In this document: positions 1 through 6,274 of the stretch, in pieces
How positions within the stretch are numbered: the first letter of the stretch is position 1
How the letters are laid out: each line of letters starts with the position of its first letter
From: GCA-016432345 sp964544105
GTDB taxonomy: Bacteria > Patescibacteriota > Microgenomatia > Levybacterales > UBA12049
Length of the DNA stretch: 22,711 bases
Reading direction: 5' to 3'
Assembly: GCA_964544105.1 (NCBI GenBank)
Contig: CAZIZQ010000016.1
Location: 1 to 22,711, forward strand
Made by a program: the position numbers and the translations under genes
Notes under the pieces: generated by a model
Told to the model about the DNA's origin: nothing
The model's database searches: none
Seen by the model: only the letters and a program-made list of their open reading frames with translations

Positions 1-1
1 T

Positions 2-475
2 ACTTATTATTACTATATAGAATATAGACGACCGATTTTTTACGATATAAAATTACCAGAAAAAATGACGCAAGGAATTAGTATTCATATATGGAATGGC
101 GCAACCGGAATTCTTACTGAACTTATTAACCCAAATATTCCTCGAACAAACGACGTAAATGAAGCGACTCTTGCCGATGGAGAGAGTTTTTATGATCACT
201 TTATAGGTCTTCAAATAAAACAAATCAGTCATGATTCAAGTGGGGCTATTTTAGAAATTAGTAAAGATTCTGATAGTACCATAAATACTCTAAGAAATAT
301 CTCAGGATTTAATAGTAATGCCGAAAATAATCCACAATACAAACTTTTTACTCAATGTTTTAAGGAGAAAGCAAATACGGCGTCGTGTCTAGATAAAAAT
401 GCTGTGGATTTTGATAAGGATGGAGATGTGGATGAGCAGGATTATAAGTTGTTTCTACAAAGCCTCGGACAGTAG
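2..475 (+). CDS. Secreted protein C-terminus with dockerin-like tail, 5' truncated
   Basis: The frame is open to the left edge of the window, so this is the 3' part of a longer gene; the internal ATG at 65 is not taken as the start. The first visible residues run through a tyrosine-rich stretch, then IEYRRP and GISIHIWNG. That resembles the 'YYLEYRQP...G(V/I)xIH' segment of gametolysin-like (M11) metallopeptidase domains common in CPR surface proteins (family recall, not a search). The last 25 residues contain DFDKDGDVDEQDYKLFLQSL, a calcium-binding dockerin type I / EF-hand-like loop with Asp at the ligand positions. Two Cys (in FTQC and ASCL) flank a possible disulphide. It is probably exported and cell-surface attached. 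The protease assignment is tentative because the catalytic HExxH part would lie outside the window. Confidence 0.7.
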   Translation, partial: TYYYYIEYRRPIFYDIKLPEKMTQGISIHIWNGATGILTELINPNIPRTNDVNEATLADGESFYDHFIGLQIKQISHDSSGAILEISKDSDSTINTLRNISGFNSNAENNPQYKLFTQCFKEKANTASCLDKNAVDFDKDGDVDEQDYKLFLQSLGQ

Positions 476-483
476 CCTGGGTC

Positions 484-512
484 TTTACAAATTTACGCAT
501 ATTTGTAATAAT
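484..512 (+). promoter_or_regulatory. Candidate promoter of the DUF4143 ATPase gene
   Basis: TTTACA (484-489), a 17-nt spacer and AATAAT (507-512) each match the sigma-70 consensus at five of six positions. The predicted start at about 519 leaves only a 5-nt leader before the ATG at 524, and no Shine-Dalgarno motif is visible. An inverted repeat ACAAAT/ATTTGT (487-492/501-506) lies in the spacer and could be incidental or an operator. Confidence 0.45.
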
Positions 513-523
513 AAATTTACATT

Positions 524-1705
524 ATGAAAAAGAGACTTTTGTATTACGAATTAGTAAAGTATCTAAACCATAAGAATGCGCTTCTTATTACCGGCATGCG
601 GCAGGTGGGGAAGACCACGCTGATGCGGCAAGTTTTTGAGGAAGTAAAAGAGCCTAAATTGTGGTTTGATTTTGATAATCCTCTGGATCAAAAAGTTTTT
701 GAAGATGAAGATTATAAACTAGTCTATAAAAGATTGGTTGGCATGGGGAAAAAAGCAGGTAAGCTTTCTGTATTTATTGATGAAATTCAAAACTTTCCTG
801 AAATAACAAAAGTAATTAAATATCTGATTGACCATCATGGTGTTAAATTTTACTTAACAGGCTCTTCCAGTTTTTATCTTAAAAATTTATTCCCCGAATC
901 ATTATCAGGTCGTAAATTCTTGTATGAGCTTCCACCTTTTAGTTTTCAAGAATATCTTTATTTTAAAGATGTAGCCTCATTAAAGGAGGTGCAAAACGTT
1001 ACTTTGCAGGACGCATACAAAAAAAATAGTATTTTTACTCATAAAGCTAAAGTTGCAGAATATGACGATTTCCTTATGTATGGCGGTTTTCCCGAAGTTG
1101 TTACAACTCGTGATAAAGATACAAAAGTAATGGTCCTCAAAAATATCTTTGCGTCGTTTTTTGAAAAAGATATAAAAATTTTATCAGACTATTCAGATAT
1201 TCGGGAACTTCGAGATATGATTTTGCTTCTGGTGCCTCGAGTTGGATCAATGCTTGATGTTACTCGTCTTTCAAGCGAGATTGGCATAGATAGAGTAAAA
1301 ATATATCGATTCCTGGAATTTTTGCAGGGAACATATTTTATTAGGCTTTTGCCAAGGTTTAGCAAGAGCATTGATCGATCTGTTGCCGGAGGAAAAAAAG
1401 TCTATTTTACCGATACTGGTCTTTTGAATGTGATTGGAAAAGTAAGTGAAGGACAAATATTTGAAAATGCTGTTATTAATCAACTATTAGGGTATGGTAA
1501 GGTAAGTTTTTATAACAAGCGTAATACTGCCGAGATTGATGCTATTTTAGATAAACAGACTGCTTTTGAAATAAAGTTAACTGGCACAGAAGCAGATCTT
1601 GCAAAACTTTCAACCCTATCCGTTGAGCTTGGAATATCTCAAACATTTGTGATTTCAAAGAAATTTCAGGGGAAAGATGGTTTTTTGTCCCCGGTAGCGC
1701 TTTAA
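524..1705 (+). CDS. AAA-type ATPase with C-terminal DUF4143 domain
   Basis: This 393-residue protein has the layout of the AAA_14/DUF4143 family. It has a P-loop GMRQVGKTT (residues 24-32), a Walker B VFIDEI with D86-E87, a sensor-like LTGSSS near 111-116, and a winged-helix-like middle. The C-terminal part contains AEIDAIL followed by AFEIKL, the E...D...ExK pattern of a PD-(D/E)XK nuclease-like fold. Length fits the family. Members are widespread in archaea, CPR and anaerobes; their function is poorly defined, with roles in DNA handling or toxin-like systems proposed. It stands alone between a surface-protein gene and a convergent membrane-protein gene 7 bp away. The family call is confident; the biological role is not known. 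Confidence 0.9.
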   Translation: MKKRLLYYELVKYLNHKNALLITGMRQVGKTTLMRQVFEEVKEPKLWFDFDNPLDQKVFEDEDYKLVYKRLVGMGKKAGKLSVFIDEIQNFPEITKVIKYLIDHHGVKFYLTGSSSFYLKNLFPESLSGRKFLYELPPFSFQEYLYFKDVASLKEVQNVTLQDAYKKNSIFTHKAKVAEYDDFLMYGGFPEVVTTRDKDTKVMVLKNIFASFFEKDIKILSDYSDIRELRDMILLLVPRVGSMLDVTRLSSEIGIDRVKIYRFLEFLQGTYFIRLLPRFSKSIDRSVAGGKKVYFTDTGLLNVIGKVSEGQIFENAVINQLLGYGKVSFYNKRNTAEIDAILDKQTAFEIKLTGTEADLAKLSTLSVELGISQTFVISKKFQGKDGFLSPVAL

Positions 1706-1712
1706 CTATTTG

Positions 1713-3353
1713 TCAATGGCAATTTTGTTGCAGACGTTGGGCGTAGATGTTGTTTGTAAGGGAAAGGTTGTATAAGGCAACGCAGTTGTTTGGGTCAATT
1801 GTAAGCAGTTGTTGGTACATTTTTTCTTCGTAGTCCTGCCATCCAACAACGCGGAAAAAGTTGGCAAGTCTAAGAAGTGAGAGAGAGTTTTGGTCAATTA
1901 CTATTTTTTGTTTGAGTAATTTACTCGCATCGGTATTTTTTACCAAAATAATGACATAATCATCGAGATAAACAAGTTTCCACTCCTTATCTGTGACAAT
2001 CCATTTTAGAAAGTTTTTGGCCCATGGCGTCATGTCGGTATGGGAGAAAAAGATGGTATTAAAATGATATTTTTTGTCTTGTTCATAGAATAGTTTTTGA
2101 TCTGATTGCATAGGGATATAAACCTGCTGGATAAATGATGCTGGATAGGCTTCGGGCCTGCCGTCAATAAATACTTTTTCTTTTGGATAGAGGCGATAAT
2201 CTAGATAGCTGCCAATGTCAAAATTATTAAACAACGGTCCTTTTAGATTGTTCTCCAGAAAAAAATCTGCTCCTTGCTCTGCTCCTTTGGCAACCCCAAG
2301 CCCAATTGGTCTTATTGCGACAATCTGAGTGATTTGCCAAAAGACAAAGACGAGCAGCAATAGAGTAGTAACGAGAGGTTTTATTTTAACAAAAGAAGAT
2401 ATAATCGAGAGATTTCTGGAAAAAGGAATAAATGTGCCAAAGACAAAAAGAGGGAGGTTTCGTTCGGCAGTTGCGGCAAGGTAGATAAAAAGAATAGCAA
2501 GAAGCCAGTCAACGACTCGCGCTTTTTTGATTGTAAGAAGTAGTGTAAGAAAAAGTAAAATTGATGATATTAAAAAGTAGAGAATGGTTGTTTTGCCACC
2601 AAAGTAGTTCCAAAGGAAAATAAGCGTTTGGTTTTCTTCAATAGTATAGCCATAGTTTTGAAAAACATGAAATGGGTAGAGAGCCCCATCTATTCCATTT
2701 GGATTGAAAAGCATAGTAAAAGAAGAGAGACAAAGCATTGCGGCAAATGTACCAATATATTTACTGTAGATATTTTTTCGGTGGTTTATGATTCCATCAA
2801 TAAAAAATAGTCCGATAACTGCAATGCCGATAACAAAATAGATGTGCATGTTTACCCACAGAAGTTCTAAAATTGGGAGTAAAAAAATCCAACGCGTGTA
2901 TCGCTCTCGATATCTGTAAAGAATGGCTATAAACATTGATAAAAAAAGAAAGCTGAATATTTCCGGTCTTACATCGGTTCGCTCAAACAAAATGCGAAGA
3001 TAGAGAATCGAAACAACAGTTACTGCAATAATGTTTCCTTTTTTCGTAGCCGTAGAAAAGACTAAGCCGAATGAAACTACGACAATAGCTGTTGTAATAA
3101 GCAGTAGTCCATTAAATCCAAACAATTGTTGGATAATAAAAAAAACTACTTCGGAGAACCAGTGGGTGTTAATAAAAGGGAAATCTGGGTAGGTATAAGA
3201 GAAAAGGTTTGTTTTTGGGACATTAAAAGTTTTAAGAATAATTTCTCCCATCAATAAGTGCCGGCCTAAATCTTGAGTAAGGGCAGTAATGGGGTGGAGA
3301 AACCCTGCAATGAGGAGAAGAAAAATAGAGGAAGTAAGAAATATTTTTTGCAT
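1713..3353 (-). CDS. Polytopic membrane protein, GT-C-like, with TPR-like tail
   Basis: The 546-residue protein has about ten hydrophobic segments, the first at residues 4-24. After it comes a loop with DLGRHLLMGE and a conserved-looking PFINTHWFSEV stretch; an acidic first loop of this kind is typical of GT-C glycosyltransferase-fold proteins. After the last membrane segment (near 325-345) a soluble part carries NNFDIGSYLDYRLYPKEKVF and DGRPEAYP, seen in uncharacterised bacterial GT-C-like families. The last 50 residues (EEKMYQQLLTIDPNNCVALYNL) look like one TPR unit. It may transfer sugars to lipids or proteins at the membrane, but no donor-binding residue can be proven. It starts at the ATG at 3353, directly downstream of a TATATA box, and shares a 39-bp divergent promoter region with the oxidoreductase gene. 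Confidence 0.7.
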   Translation of the reverse strand: MQKIFLTSSIFLLLIAGFLHPITALTQDLGRHLLMGEIILKTFNVPKTNLFSYTYPDFPFINTHWFSEVVFFIIQQLFGFNGLLLITTAIVVVSFGLVFSTATKKGNIIAVTVVSILYLRILFERTDVRPEIFSFLFLSMFIAILYRYRERYTRWIFLLPILELLWVNMHIYFVIGIAVIGLFFIDGIINHRKNIYSKYIGTFAAMLCLSSFTMLFNPNGIDGALYPFHVFQNYGYTIEENQTLIFLWNYFGGKTTILYFLISSILLFLTLLLTIKKARVVDWLLAILFIYLAATAERNLPLFVFGTFIPFSRNLSIISSFVKIKPLVTTLLLLVFVFWQITQIVAIRPIGLGVAKGAEQGADFFLENNLKGPLFNNFDIGSYLDYRLYPKEKVFIDGRPEAYPASFIQQVYIPMQSDQKLFYEQDKKYHFNTIFFSHTDMTPWAKNFLKWIVTDKEWKLVYLDDYVIILVKNTDASKLLKQKIVIDQNSLSLLRLANFFRVVGWQDYEEKMYQQLLTIDPNNCVALYNLSLTNNIYAQRLQQNCH

Positions 3354-3359
3354 TATGTC

Positions 3360-3384
3360 TATATAGTATCAGGTTGTGTATACT
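3360..3384. promoter_or_regulatory. Back-to-back leaderless promoters in a 39-bp divergent gap
   Basis: On the minus strand TATATA (3360-3365) lies 6 nt before the ATG at 3353, placing the transcription start on the ATG. On the plus strand TATACT (3379-3384) lies 8 nt before the ATG at 3393, giving a leader of about 2 nt. The whole gap is only 3354-3392, and neither gene has a Shine-Dalgarno motif. The -35 boxes are weak. Confidence 0.5.
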
Positions 3385-3392
3385 AATTCTGT

Positions 3393-4352
3393 ATGCAAGC
3401 TGTTGTCATGACAGAGATTGGAGGAGTTGAAAAGTTAAAATATACAACATTTACTGCCCCTATTTCTCAAAAAGATGAGGTTTTGGTAAAGGTTTTGTAT
3501 TGCGGCGTAAACCATTTAGATATTCTTATTCGGCAAGGCAAAAGGCTGGGGGCAAAAATATTTCCGCATATTTTAGGATCGGAAATAGTTGGAGAATATA
3601 ATAGTGAATTATTCGCTGTATATCCATGGACGTTTTGTGGAATTTGTGAGCAATGTAAAAATGGAAATGAGCAAATTTGTGATAGTGGTGGCACAATTGG
3701 CCGAAACACTTGGGGTGGGTATGCAGAGTATGTAGTAGTTCCTAAAAAGAACCTTATTAAAATTCCAAAAGGATTAGATTTGTCTGCGGTTTGTGCGATC
3801 GTGCTTACCGGCACAACAGCAGTGCATCTTGTAAGAAGGGCGAACATACCAAATAGATCAACGGTTTTAGTAACCGGCGCAACAGGCGGATTAGGAACAT
3901 TAGTTGTTCAGTTATTAAAACATAAAAAATGTACAGTTATTGCTGTAACATCACACGCAAATAAAATTCCGGAGCTAAAAAAACTGGGCGTAGACAATGC
4001 ATTTTTGGTAGAGGATATGGTTGGTGAGATGGAATATGCTGTTGATTTAGTGGGTGGTAACACGTGGTCAAAAGCCATACAGGCTTTAGGAAAAAATGGC
4101 ACATTGATATTTTGCTCAACCTCGAGAGAGGAAATGGGAAGTGTTGACATTGGTAACGCATTTGCCAAACAGTTAAATATTTTGGGGTCATATGGTGGCG
4201 ATAGAAAAGATATGCAGGAGGCGTTATTACTTTTTCAAAAAGGAATTTTTCGGCCGGTTATTGATTCGGTTTATGAATTAAAAGATGTAAAAAAAGCGCA
4301 TGAGAAAATGGAGAAACAAAAATTATTTGGTAAATTACTCATCAAAATGTAG
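3393..4352 (+). CDS. Zinc-containing alcohol dehydrogenase-like oxidoreductase (MDR family)
   Basis: The 319-residue protein has the medium-chain dehydrogenase/reductase layout. An N-terminal GroES-like domain carries candidate catalytic-zinc ligands C37 (in YCGVNHLD), H59 and E64 (in PHILGSEIVGE). The structural-zinc loop has four cysteines at 82, 85, 88 and 96 (CGICEQCKNGNEQIC). A Rossmann domain follows with VTGATGGLG near residue 157, binding NAD(P)H. It would oxidise or reduce an alcohol, aldehyde or enone; the substrate cannot be read from the sequence. It is slightly shorter than typical ADHs (about 340). It is transcribed alone from a promoter that leaves almost no leader, and is followed by a 760-bp stretch without a confident gene. 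Confidence 0.88.
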   Translation: MQAVVMTEIGGVEKLKYTTFTAPISQKDEVLVKVLYCGVNHLDILIRQGKRLGAKIFPHILGSEIVGEYNSELFAVYPWTFCGICEQCKNGNEQICDSGGTIGRNTWGGYAEYVVVPKKNLIKIPKGLDLSAVCAIVLTGTTAVHLVRRANIPNRSTVLVTGATGGLGTLVVQLLKHKKCTVIAVTSHANKIPELKKLGVDNAFLVEDMVGEMEYAVDLVGGNTWSKAIQALGKNGTLIFCSTSREEMGSVDIGNAFAKQLNILGSYGGDRKDMQEALLLFQKGIFRPVIDSVYELKDVKKAHEKMEKQKLFGKLLIKM

Positions 4353-4422
4353 CTGTTCTCAATCTTCAAAAACAAAAATATTTTATTTGTAAAGATCGAA
4401 AGGGGAAGTTGGTTGGGTTAGG

Positions 4423-4460
4423 GTGGGTTTTTGTGTTCAAGCGTATGAACACTTACCCAC
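4423..4460. repeat. Long two-part hairpin in the odd 4353-5078 stretch
   Basis: GTGGGT (4423-4428) pairs with ACCCAC (4455-4460) and, inside it, GTGTTCA (4433-4439) pairs with TGAACAC (4446-4452). A small TTTT/TT internal loop separates the two stems and the loop is 6 nt. Thirteen perfect base pairs in a region without a confident gene suggest a structured RNA segment or a cruciform. There is no U-tract on either side, so it is not a standard intrinsic terminator. I recognise no known RNA family here. Confidence 0.5.
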
Positions 4461-4487
4461 GCAAAGGTAGCCAAAATCCCCCAAGGG

Positions 4488-4508
4488 TTAGGAGCTGGTA
4501 GCTCCTAA
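4488..4508. repeat. Perfect 9-bp hairpin with 3-nt loop
   Basis: TTAGGAGCT (4488-4496) and AGCTCCTAA (4500-4508) are perfect inverted repeats around GGT. On the minus strand the hairpin lies 11 bp after the stop of the doubtful gene at 4520-4867 and could end its transcript, although no T-run follows. On the plus strand it abuts an ATG at 4508. Confidence 0.5.
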
Positions 4509-4519
4509 TGAAAGCCAAG

Positions 4520-4867
4520 TTATTTGGTTGTGCGGCCCGGGGGTCGCTTACTCGGCGAGAATCTCTTTTGTGCATCGATAAGCTCGACCATGTAGGTGAA
4601 CTTTCGATTTACACGAAAGATTTCTCCGAGGGTTACCTCCTGGATGACCGGAATTTCTGCTCCTCTGATGATAACCCGAATGTTCGGATCATCGATAAGT
4701 GCATCCCCGACAAAGAGGAGCACTTGGTAGGAGCGAATGATATTCCGACGGGATCCGATTTTAACAAGATGGAAGACATGCTCCGTCCCCGTGGTCTCCA
4801 ACGACCGGGAAGCAGTTCCTCCTGCGCATCTTGGGCTTGATGGAAAAGAAAACCGCCACCACACCAC
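4520..4867 (-). CDS. Doubtful hypothetical protein, unlike its neighbours in composition
   Basis: An open frame of 115 codons starts at a GTG. Residues from about 30 on (HVFHLVKIGSRRNIIRSYQ, then VLLFVGDALIDDPNIRVII, then RGAEIPVIQEVTLGEIF) show regular alternation of hydrophobic strands with polar turns. Codons end often in C or T, as in a genuine protein. The first 29 residues (rich in W, P, S, G) look non-coding, so the true start is unclear or the 5' part is frameshifted. Local GC is visibly higher than in flanking genes, suggesting foreign origin or a remnant. I do not recognise the family. The opposite strand is also open here (4508-4840, codon-aligned), so strand choice rests on protein-likeness only. 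A structured RNA is the alternative. Confidence 0.35.
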   Translation of the reverse strand: MVWWRFSFPSSPRCAGGTASRSLETTGTEHVFHLVKIGSRRNIIRSYQVLLFVGDALIDDPNIRVIIRGAEIPVIQEVTLGEIFRVNRKFTYMVELIDAQKRFSPSKRPPGRTTK

Positions 4868-5076
4868 CTCCAGATGGATTCAAAGCGACACATTCGCTTT
4901 CTCTGGTTTTTCTTGTTAATGAACAAAAAATAAACGTGCTTTTTGTCTATTTTCGTTTATCACAGGATGGTGTAGAATTATCAAGGAAAGATGAATTAAA
5001 AGTTGAGGATCTTTTTTTTAACAAAGCTTGGAAAAAATATGTAGCGAAGTCAAACTATTATAGGTCATTTATATGA
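4840..5076 (+). CDS. Possible small ORF or gene remnant upstream of guaB
   Basis: A plus-strand open frame runs from the ATG at 4840 to the TGA at 5074-5076 (78 residues). Its second half (EQKINVLFVYFRLSQDG, then ELKVEDLFFNKAWKKYVAKS) has ordinary protein composition and the low GC of the surrounding genes. The first third overlaps a candidate terminator hairpin and looks non-coding. There is no ribosome-binding site, and the end abuts the guaB -35 box. It may be the 3' remnant of a decayed gene. I do not recognise it. Confidence 0.2.
   Translation: MEKKTATTPPPDGFKATHSLSLVFLVNEQKINVLFVYFRLSQDGVELSRKDELKVEDLFFNKAWKKYVAKSNYYRSFI
4870..4911 (+). terminator. Candidate intrinsic terminator (plus strand)
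   Basis: CCAGA (4870-4874) pairs with TCTGG (4902-4906), and inside it AAAGCGA (4882-4888) pairs with TCGCTTT (4894-4900) around the loop CACAT. The base of the stem is followed directly by TTTTT (4907-4911). The stem has a 7-nt bulge on one side, so its strength is uncertain. It would end a plus-strand transcript from the 4400-4860 stretch. Confidence 0.4.
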
Positions 5077-5078
5077 AC

Positions 5079-5106
5079 TTGACATGGGAGGGTGGAAGCG
5101 TATAAA
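5079..5106 (+). promoter_or_regulatory. guaBA promoter, leaderless
   Basis: A perfect -35 TTGACA (5079-5084), a 16-nt spacer and -10 TATAAA (5101-5106) form the best promoter in the window. The predicted start, seven bases after the -10 box, is about 5113, one base before the guaB ATG at 5114, so the mRNA would have essentially no leader. No Shine-Dalgarno motif is available. Confidence 0.75.
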
Positions 5107-5113
5107 ATAGACT

Positions 5114-6274
5114 ATGGAGCCATACAAAGTGACCCAACTTGATACATTTCCTCTTGGTCTAACCTTTGATGATGTTCTATTGCTTCCTGGATACGCAGAT
5201 TTTTCCCGCTCGGATATTTCTCTTTCCACCAATATCACCAAAAAAATAAAAATCAACATTCCATTTGTGTCCTCGCCAATGGATACAGTTACCGAAAGTA
5301 GACTTGCCATTGCTTTAGGTAGAATGGGAGGAATTGGCATAATTCACCGCAATTTCTTAATAGAAGGCCAGGTAGCAGAAGTAAAAAAAGTGAAAGAGCA
5401 AGGCTTAGTTGTTGGGGCAGCAATTGGGGCGGGGGAAAAATCACAAGACCGTATTAAAGCTTTGATTGCAGCAGGCGTTGATGTGTTGCTTGTCGATAGT
5501 GCCGATGGATTTAAAAAGCCAGTGCTCGACACAACACAGTATATTAAAAAGACGTATCCACAAGTTGAAGTTATCTCAGGAAGTGTTGCGACAGAAGAAG
5601 GCGCCGAGGCAATTATCGCTGCTGGAGCAGACGGTATTCGGGTAGGGATGGGGCCGGGGGCAATTTGCACCACCCGAATCATTTCTGGTATGGGTGTCCC
5701 ACAAATAACGGCAATTATGGAGACAGTTAAAGCGGCGAAAAAAAGCGGTGTTCCTATTATTGCAGATGGTGGTATAAAGTATTCTGGCGATATGGCAAAA
5801 GCATTAGCAGCTGGGGCATCAGCAGTTATGATGGGAGGATTTTTTGCCCAAAGTATAGAGGCGCCTGGTAAAGTGGTAAGTTTGAGCAGGTCGCAAGTGC
5901 CCAGGCGTTTTCAGAGCATTTTTAGGCAGGATGTCGAGGAATATAAATTTAAGGAATACCGTGGTATGGGGTCAGAAGGCGCCATGAAGCGGGGGGCAGA
6001 GGTAAAGTCGGAAGGGGAGTTTCATGGAAAAAGTTACAAAGACAGGGTGTTAGTTGCCGAAGGAGTAGAGGGTTTAGTTCCAATAAAAGGAACAGTTGAA
6101 ACATTAGTTGAGCAAGCAATTGGAGGCATAAGGTCTGGTATGTACCACGTCGGGGCAAAAAACCTGCCGGAATTTTGGGGAATAGCAAAGTTTATCAGAA
6201 TAACCCAGGCATCATTAACCGAAAGTCACCCGCACGATATTTTGGTCACAAATGCGGGAAAAAGCTACGCATGA
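5114..6274 (+). CDS. guaB: Inosine-5'-monophosphate dehydrogenase lacking CBS domains
   Basis: IMPDH oxidises IMP to XMP with NAD+, the first step of GMP synthesis. The 386-residue protein shows LTFDDVLLLPGYA near the N-terminus, SSPMDTVTE, the catalytic loop GPGAICTTR with Cys185 (usually GPGSICTTR), ADGGIKYSGD, a late YRGMGSEGAM, and EGVEGLVPIKG. Canonical bacterial IMPDHs are about 485 residues. Here RNFLIEGQVAEVKKVKEQG runs straight into LVVGAAIGAG, so the paired regulatory CBS domains are cleanly missing. The usual A-H-G motif reads DSADGF (Asp131), as I recall for CBS-poor protist enzymes such as that of Tritrichomonas. I do not find the usual Arg-Tyr pair of the mobile flap. The stop overlaps the guaA start (ATGA), so translation is probably coupled. 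Confidence 0.92.
   Translation: MEPYKVTQLDTFPLGLTFDDVLLLPGYADFSRSDISLSTNITKKIKINIPFVSSPMDTVTESRLAIALGRMGGIGIIHRNFLIEGQVAEVKKVKEQGLVVGAAIGAGEKSQDRIKALIAAGVDVLLVDSADGFKKPVLDTTQYIKKTYPQVEVISGSVATEEGAEAIIAAGADGIRVGMGPGAICTTRIISGMGVPQITAIMETVKAAKKSGVPIIADGGIKYSGDMAKALAAGASAVMMGGFFAQSIEAPGKVVSLSRSQVPRRFQSIFRQDVEEYKFKEYRGMGSEGAMKRGAEVKSEGEFHGKSYKDRVLVAEGVEGLVPIKGTVETLVEQAIGGIRSGMYHVGAKNLPEFWGIAKFIRITQASLTESHPHDILVTNAGKSYA

Noticed and set aside
4508..4840. Plus-strand 110-codon frame over the odd region
   Set aside because: It is codon-aligned antisense to the more protein-like minus-strand frame, has a Ser/Cys-rich, unlikely C-terminus and no ribosome-binding site. The terminator-like stem downstream keeps it from being fully excluded.
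4881..4900. Part of a tRNA-like or tmRNA 3' end (GGATTCAAA near a stem)
   Set aside because: There is no matching acceptor stem, anticodon arm or CCA context; the stem fits a terminator better.
6175..6270. Longer N-terminus for guaA from the ATG at 6175
   Set aside because: The extra residues lie within the guaB frame and precede the canonical IYIVDFGSQ start; the ATGA overlap at 6271 is the natural junction.
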